From Limnohabitans sp. T6-5 (GTDB lineage Bacteria; Pseudomonadota; Gammaproteobacteria; Burkholderiales; Burkholderiaceae_C): DNA of 64,000 nucleotides. Of this stretch, positions 25,901-34,900 are shown one piece after another; within the stretch, counting starts at the first letter, position 1, and each line of letters begins with the position of its first letter. The stretch is taken from NCBI RefSeq assembly GCF_003063315.1, contig NZ_NERV01000003.1, positions 186,001 to 250,000 on the forward strand. Reading direction: 5' to 3'. Both the position numbers and the translations under genes were made by a program. The notes beneath the pieces were generated by a model, which was not told the origin of the DNA, searched no databases, and saw only the letters and a program-made list of their open reading frames with translations.

Positions 25901-28900
25901 TCGAGCAACCTGTCGTCTGCCTCCTTGCTGGCCAAGTCGGCCGACAACATGATCGGCATCGACATGACACCGAGCACCCCCACCATCAGCAACATTGCGT
26001 GGGACGTGGCGGGCAAACCAGGCAACACCAGCGTCATCGACGGTATTGCCGAGGCGAAATACGCCATCAACGAAACCACCGGTGCTGTCAAGACCACGGT
26101 CGACAACACGCTCTACACCAGCGAAGTCATCCGCAACGGCACCGTGGTGCGCGTGCAATTGCCGCAAGAGTCCAAGGGCGCCGAACTGGAAGCCAAAGAA
26201 GGCAACCTGGTCTTGGTCACCTGGGGCAACACCTCGGTCGAAGACTACTCGCTGACCGCCGCCGACATCACCAACGGCTATGTGGACATCGTGGTGCCGT
26301 TTGACGTCATCCGCCAACAGCCCACAGGCGATGTGCCGGTGTATGCGCAAATCCAGCGCGGCCGCGCCATCTCGGCCCCGTCCACCGAACTCACGGTCAA
26401 CTACCAGTTCGAAGTGGACGGCTGGTTCAACCTCAATGGCGTCACCACCGCCAACGCCCCAGAAACCGCCGCCTATGGCTTTGTCATCGAAGGTGCCGAC
26501 ACCAAGGTGGGCGCGGTCACCGTGATTGGCGACATCAACGGCGACGGTTATGAAGACGTGTTGATGAGCGGCCCCCAATCGGGCGCGAACTTGGGCAAAG
26601 GCTGGGTCGTGTTTGGCCGCACCGACGGCGCCACCATCAGCCTGTCCGAACTCGATGCGGGCGGCGCCAAAGGCTTTGCCATCAGCCACAAAGGTTTCAG
26701 CAACGACTCTTATGCGCTGGGCAACATCTCGCGTGCCGGTGATGTCAACGGTGACGGCTTGGCCGACTTCATCGTCTCTGACCCCTATGCCGACCCGAAC
26801 ACCAAAGCCAACTCGGGCCGCGCCTTTGTGGTCTTTGGCCGCACCGCCACCAGCAACATCGAGCTGTCCACCTTCTCGCTGTCGGCCACCTCGGCCCCGG
26901 CCTCGGTGCAAGGTTTTGCCATCAACGGCCGCAATGCCAACGACTACCTGGGCCTCTCGGTCAGCGGTGGTGGCGACGTCAACGGTGACGGCCTGGACGA
27001 CCTGATCGTCTCTGCGCCTTACGCCGATCCCTACTCGGGCTACACCGACGCGGGCACCGAATACGTCATCTTCGGCAAGACCAGCGGCAACGCGGTCAAC
27101 GTCTCGTCTGTGGCGCCGAGCTTCGGCTCCAAGCGCACCGACTTTGTGGGCACAGGCGGCTTTGCCATCATGGCCGAAAAAGTCTCGGGCCAGACCCTGC
27201 AAGGCTGGACAGTCGCCAGCGCTGGAGACATCAACAACGACGGCCTGGAAGACTTCGTCATCGGCAACGGCAAAAACGACACCACCGGCAGCGACAACGG
27301 CATGGCCTATGTGGTGTTCGGCAAGTCCGACACCAAGGCCCTGAACCTGTCCAGCATCACCAGCGGCACCAGCACCAACGGCTTTGCCATCTATGGTGAC
27401 CAATACGTGACGGGCTACAGTGTGGCCGCTGCGGGCGACGTCAACGGTGACGGCTATGGCGACCTGATCCTGGGCAGCATGTACAACGATGCCAATGGCC
27501 TGAGCAACAACGGCAGAGCCACCGTGGTCTTTGGCAAGGCAGACGGTGCCAGGGTGTACCTGAGCAGCATTGCACCCAAGGCCAACGACTTGAACTCGGG
27601 CGCCAAGATCGGTTCTGGTGGCTTCACCATCCAGGGTGAAAAATCCCAGGATTGGGCGGGCTGGACCGTGTCTGGTGCAGGCGACATCAACGGCGACGGC
27701 CTGGCCGATGTGTTGGTGGCAGCGCCCCTGTCAGACCGCAACGGCAACAACTCTGGCAGTGTCTTTGTGGTGTATGGCCGCACCGACACCCACACCGTGA
27801 ACCTGAGTGAGCTGGCCAACAAGCAAGGCGGCTTCCGCATCAATGGCGCCTGCGCTTCAGACTGGCTGGGCTCGGGTCAGGCCCTGATGAACAGCACCGC
27901 TGAAGATTGGTCTTACGTGAGCAAGCCACTCAAGCATACGCCGCTGTCGTTTGGTGACATCAACGGCGATGGCTTTGACGACATCGTGGTCAACGCAGGC
28001 GCCACCGACAACGCCTCGGGTTCAGACAAGGGCCGCAGTTATGTGATCTTTGGCGGCATGAGCGAAGCCACCAACGCCGTGTTTGACCCCAACAACAGCG
28101 ACGCCATTGGCACCGCAGGCGCAGACCTGCTGACCGGCGACGGCAGCAACAACCAGCTGGTGGGCGGCGACGGCAACGACACCCTGGTGGGTGCAGGCGG
28201 CGCCGACGTGCTGTACGCAGGCCGGGGCAACGACGTGATCGTGCTCGACCGCGACAACGTGGACATGATCGGCAAAACCGGCGACGCACAAAACGTGCTG
28301 CGCATCACCGGCGGCACCGGCACCGACACCCTGCGCCTGGACAACTCGGACGACCCGACCAAGCCCATCACGCTGGACCTGCGCACCCTGCGCGACACCG
28401 TCATCGACAGCGTCGAACGCATCGACCTGGCCGGCGGCGGCAACCAGGTGATCATCAATGAAAAAGATGTGAACCAGATGGGGTCTTCGAACGTCTTCAA
28501 CACCACCACCGGCTGGACCGGCACCACCACCGGTGCCCCCGCAGGCTGGGGCGCGGTCAACACCGGCCGCCAGATGCTGATTGAAGGTGGCACCACCACG
28601 CTGGACGACGGCACCGTGCTGACCGACCACGCCCGCGTGGACGGTGACTGGATGTTCTCGGGCACCGTGCAAAAGACCGAAGCCGTGACCACGATGGACG
28701 CCGATGGCAACCCCGTCGTCAGCAACGTCACCACCACCTACAAGGTGCTGCAAAACGTGTTCAACAAAGAGCAGGTGCTGGTCGACAACGAGGTGTCGCT
28801 CAACATGGCGCCCACCATCGACCTGAACTACGGCGAAATGGCCGGTGGCATTGAATATGCCGAAAAACTCACCGATGGCGGCACCACCGTCAAGCTCAGC

Positions 28901-31900
28901 TTGCTGGGCACCGGTGCAGTGGCGGGCAACGCGGTCGACTTCCGCTGGGGCACCGCGCAGATTGACCTGAACACCACCAGCGCCACCAGCACCCGCCAGG
29001 TGCTCACAGCCGCCGACATCGCAGCCGGTTTCATCACCGTGTTTGTGCCCGAAGCCACCATCACCGCCGAGTCGGCCCCGGCCAAACTCGACTCGCTGGG
29101 CCGCATCAACCTGCACACCACGCTGTACGCGTCAGACACCGGCCCGGTGCTGGGCGACTCGTCCGAGTACCCGATCCTGGCCGACTTCCGTCCGACCCAG
29201 CCGACCATCAACACCTTGACCTGGGCCGACACCGCCCTGGGCCGCAGCTCTGACCTGAGCGGCATCCCCGAGGCCAAGTTCGCCATGAACGAGACCACCG
29301 GCGTCATCACCACCACCGTGGACAACGCCATCTACACCAGCGAGGTCATCAACGGCGGCACCACCGTGCGCGTGCAGCTGCCCACCGCAGGCGTGCCGGG
29401 CGCCAAGATGCCTGCCTTGTTGGGCGACAAAGTGCACCTGTTCTTTGGCGACGGCGAAGTCGTGGCCACGGTCACAGCCACCAACCTCACCAACAAGTAC
29501 ATCGACATCACCGTGCCGTTTGAGATCATCCGCCTGCAGCCGCCAGGCCCGGTGGTGGTCAGTGCCCAGATCGAGCAAAACGGCAGCTTCTCGATTGCCG
29601 CGCCCGAGGTGGAAGTGACCTACAAGTTCCAGCTCGACGGCTGGTTCACACAAAACGGTGTCACCACCGCCAACGCCCTGCCCACTGCGCAGTACGGCGT
29701 GTCCTTTGCAGGGGCTGGCACCGCGGGTGCCACCATCACCGGCGTGGGCGACATCAACGGCGACGGCTACGAAGACGTGCTCGTCGGCTTCCCCACAGGT
29801 TCTTCAAACGCCGGTCAGGGCTATCTGGTCTATGGTTCCAGCAACCCTCAGCCGATCGTGCTGTCCAACGTGGGCACCAGCGTGCCCGGCTTCCAGATCG
29901 CTAGCACGGGAACAGGGGCGACCGACAGTGGCTCCAGTGTTTACCAGATCAACAAATACTTCCGTCAAATGGCCAATGCGGGTGACGTCAACGGCGACGG
30001 CTTGGGCGACTTCATCGTCTCGAGCATGGGCGCAGACAGCCTGGCCGACGATATCAAAGACGTGGGCCGCGCCTATGTGGTCTTTGGCCGCACAGGCAAT
30101 GCAGCGTTCAACCTGTCCACCATCGCCAACCTGAACCGGGCCGATGCGCTCAACAACACCGACGGTTTCGCCATTTTTGGCACGGTCGTGCAAGACTATG
30201 CGGGCATGAGCATTTCGGGCGGTGCCGACGTCAACGGCGACGGCCTGGACGACATCATGTTGAACATGCCCATGAGCGATCTGACCGCCAGCGACGCGGG
30301 TCTGAGTTATGTGGTCTACGGCAAGACCGACGGCAAAGCCGTTTTCCTGTCGGAGATGACGCCGCCCAACATTTCGCTGGCCACCCCCAGCTTTGTGGGC
30401 ACCGGCGGTTTTGTGCTCATGAACGGCTCCGAGGCCAGCGCCCGTTTTGGCTACAGCAGCGCGTTTGTGGGCGACGTCAACGGTGACGGCCTGGACGACA
30501 TGCTGGTCAGCGCCTACCAGGAGAACACCTCAGGCACCGACTTTGGCACCTCCTACCTGGTGTTTGGCAAAACCGGCAGCCAGGCCGTGCAAGTCAGCAG
30601 CTTGCACTCCGGCATCAGCAGCGAAGGTTTTGTCATCTATGGCGACCAAGCCAAGACGGGCTACAGCGTGGCCGCCGCAGGCGACGTCAACGGCGACGGC
30701 CTGGCCGACCTGATCATTGGCTCGCAACTCAACGATGCCAACGGCTTGACCGACAACGGCGTGGCCCGCGTGGTCTTTGGCAAGGCCGATGGCGCGGCCA
30801 TCTACCTGAGCAACATCACCCCGCTCAAGACCGACGTGGACAGCAACAGCTTTGAGGCCACAGGGGGCTTTGCCATCCAGGGCGCCAGTGCCGCCGACAA
30901 CGCCGGCTACTCGGTGTATGCCGCTGGTGACATCAACGGCGACGGCTTGTCCGACCTCTTGGTGGCGGCACCGGGCAGCGACATTGCAGGCGCCCAGTCG
31001 GGCAGCTTGTATGTGGTCTACGGCAAGACCGACACCTCGGTCATCAACCTGTCCGAAGCCGCCTACGATGGCCGCGCCTTCGTCATCAACGGCAACTGCG
31101 CCAGCTTTGGCATGGGCAACACCGGCGGGGCCGATTCGTACATCGACAAAGACGTGGTGCTGGGCCATGGCGACTACAACGGCGACGGCTTCAGCGACAT
31201 CATGGTCGGCGCACCCGACTCCGGTGTGGGCCGCGTCTACATCATCTATGGCGGTCTGAGCGAAGCCACCATGAACTCGTTTGACCTGGAAAACGGCGAC
31301 GCCATTGGCACCGCCGCCAACGACACCCTGACCGGCACTGCGGGCGGCAACAACCTGGTCGGCGGTCAGGGCAACGACACCCTGGTGGGCAATGGCGGCA
31401 GCGACGTGCTGTATGGCGGCCAGGGCAACGACGTGTTGGTGCTGACAGGCGACAACCTGGGCAACCTGCGCACCCCGGTGGGCGGCGTGCCCGAAGGCCA
31501 GACCCTGGCCCGCGTGGACGGCGGCACCGGCATCGACACCCTGCGCTTTGACGGCACGGCCATCAACATGGACTTCACGCAGGTCAAAGAAGGCGTCATC
31601 AAAGGTGTGGAACGCATCGACATGAACAACGGGGGCAACACCCTGACGATCAACGAGTTCGACACCCACGAGCTGGGCAATGCCAACGTGTTCAACACCA
31701 ACACCGGCTTCACCGGCTGGGTGGCGGCCACCAACGCGGCAGCCACCAGCAGCGCAGCCTGGGGCACGGTCAACACCGGCCGCCAAATCTTGATCGAAGG
31801 CGGCACCACCGACTCAGCCCGTGTGGACGGCGACTGGTATTTGGCCGGCACCGTGCAAAACAACGGCGGCACCTACCGCGTGCTGCGCAATGTCTACACC

Positions 31901-34900
31901 ACCGAACAAGTGCTGGTGGACAACGACGTGAGCCTGCACTTTGCCCCCACCTTGAACCTGGCCGCAGGCGAGATGGCACGCGGCATCGCGACCAGCGAAA
32001 TCAGCTCGGACGGCGGCGTCAAAGCCCGCCTGGAGCTGACCGGCACCGGCGCAGTGGCAGGCAATGCGGTGAGCTACACCTTCGGCGGTGTGACCTTTGC
32101 GCCTGTGGTGCTGACGGCCGCTGACCTGACCGCAGGTTATGTGGAAATCTTCATGACCACGGCTGAACTCAACGCCATTTCGGCCACCGTGGGCGCCAAG
32201 GACTACCTGAGTTATGTCGCCGGACGCACCAGTTTGCTGGAAAGTGGCGCTGCCGATGCGGCTGTGCTGGCCCAGTCGGTCGATTACCCCATCTATTTCG
32301 ACTTCACCCCGTCTCGCCCCACCATCAACAGCCTGCCTTGGGCAGTCAATGGTGCAGGCATCAACGTCGATATGAGCGGTATCCCTGAGGCCAAGTTCAC
32401 CACCACGCAGACCACCGGCGCGGTGACCACCACCGTTGACAACGCGCTGTTCACCCACGAGTTCATCAACGGCGGCACCGATGTCACCGTGAATTACGCG
32501 ACCGTGAACAACATGCGGTCCGATCGGGTTGTGTTTGCGGGTGACAAGGTGCATGTGTTCTGGGGCACGGCCGAAGTGGTCAAGGTGCTGACACAAGCCG
32601 ACATCGACGCTGGCAAGCTCGTCGTCAACGTGAGCGCCGACATCATTCGCAGCCAACCCACGGGCAACGTGATTGTGACCACCCAGCTGGAGTGGAGTGA
32701 CGGCACCCTGTCGCCCAAATCGCCTGACTTGACGGTGAACTACCAGTTCGAGGTCGAAGGCTTCTTCATGACCGGCGGCAGCACGCCCAACACCTTGCCC
32801 ACCGCCAAATACGGCATCGCCATCAACGGCTTTGAAGTCAACACCGGCTCGGTGGCCGGCATTGGCGACGTCAACGGCGACGGCTTTGAAGACATGCTGA
32901 TTGGCGCGTCTTATGCCGACCAGAGCCCCTCCACCAACACCGGCCAAGGTTATGTGGTGTTTGGCAGCAGCGCTCTGACCAACGTGAGCTTGAGCCAAAT
33001 TGCCAGCGGCACCAGCACCAACGGCTTTGGCATCAACTCGGTGTTGACCAACGCCTATGCGGGCAGCGTGGTGGCCAAGGCAGGCGACGTCAACGGGGAC
33101 GGCCTGGCCGACTTCATCATCAACGCCCAAAACACGACCACCGCTGCAGGGGCAGGCACAGGCCGCAGCTATGTGATTTTTGGCAAGACCTCGGGCGCCA
33201 ACATCGAGCTGTCCAGCATGAATGTGCTGTCCACTTCGAACCCGCCCAATGCCGCTGGCTTTGTGATCAACGGCCAATCGACTTCGGACCACAGCTCGCA
33301 CGAAGTCAGCGGCGGCGGCGACGTCAACGGCGACGGTCTGGACGACCTGATCGTCAGCTCGGCCTATGCCAGCTCGCCCACGGCCGACTGGGGTGGCCAG
33401 GCCTACGTGGTCTTCGGCAAGACCAGCGGCAACGCGGTGGAACTGAGCCAGATCACGCCTGCCGTGTCTTTGCAGGCGACCAGCAACTTTGTGGGCACCG
33501 GCGGCTTTGCCATCGTCAACCTGAATGTCAGCACCCAGACCACCCTGGGCTGGCAGGTGGACATGGCTGGCGACGTGAACGGTGACGGCCTGGCCGACAT
33601 CTTGGTCACAGCGCCATTGAACGACTTTGCAGGTGGTACTGACAACGGCGAAGCCTATGTGGTCTTCGGTAAGAGCAACACAGCCATCGTTAAGGTCAGC
33701 GGTTTGAGAACCGGCACCAGCACCGAGGGCTTCATCATCATGTCTGCCAGCGCAGGCGATGCCTTCGGTTACTCAGCTTCGGGCGCAGGAGATGTCAACG
33801 GCGACGGCCTTGCTGACTTGCTGATTGGTACCTACAACTTCACGACCAATGGCTTGACCGGCGCAGGTCGATCCTATGTTGTGTTTGGTAAGAGCGATGG
33901 CGGCATTGTCCGTAGCTCTTCCTTGATGCCCGATGCCACGACCGTGAACGCACCAGGCTTTGTTGGCACAGGTGGTTTCGGCATCGCGGGCATGGAGGCC
34001 AGCGGCCAGTTGGGCAACACGGTGTACAACGCTGGTGACGTCAACGGCGACGGCTTGTCCGACTTGCTGGTCGTGGCCCATGCGGCCGACGGTGCAGCCG
34101 GTGCCAGCGCGGGCTCGGTCTATGTGATCTATGGCCGCACCGACACCACCATCGTGCAGGTGTCCGACCTGAGCAACAAGCAAATGGGCTTTGTCATCAA
34201 CGGCGGCTGTGCCAGCGAGCAACTGGGCTCCAGTGGCACCGTGGGCATAGGCACCGGCACGGCAGGCGTTAACGCGCACTTCGAGCCCCTGGGCTTTGGC
34301 GACCTCAACGGTGACGGCTTCTCCGACATCATCATGGGCTCGGTGTATTCCGACATCGGCGGCACCGACGTGGGCCGTGTCTATGTGGTCTTTGGCGGCA
34401 TGTCCGAGGTCACCAACACCGTCTTCGGTGTGGGCGACGCGATCGGCACCGCCGCAGCCGACACCCTGACCGGCACCACGGGCAACAACCAGCTGATCGG
34501 CGGTGACGGCAACGACACCTTGATCGGTGGCGGCGGCGCCGACGTGCTGTACGGCGGCCGAGGCAACGACACCTTCGTGCTCAACGCCGACAACGTGGCC
34601 AAGCTCGACGACGCAGGCTCCGCACAAAACATCGAGCGCATCGATGGCGGCACCGGCATCGACACGGTCAAGCTCGACGGCAGCGCCATCGTGATGGACC
34701 TGAGCACCGTGAGCGAAGTGGCTTTGCACAACATCGAGAAGATCGACCTGACGGGCAGCGGCAACAACACCCTCAAGCTCAACCTGACCGACATGCTGCA
34801 ACACGCCAACAGCTCGAACGTCTTCAACGCGTCCAACACCACCAGCGGCCTGGCCGCCCAGGTGGCCAAGAACCAGTTGATGGTCGACGGCGACGCAGGC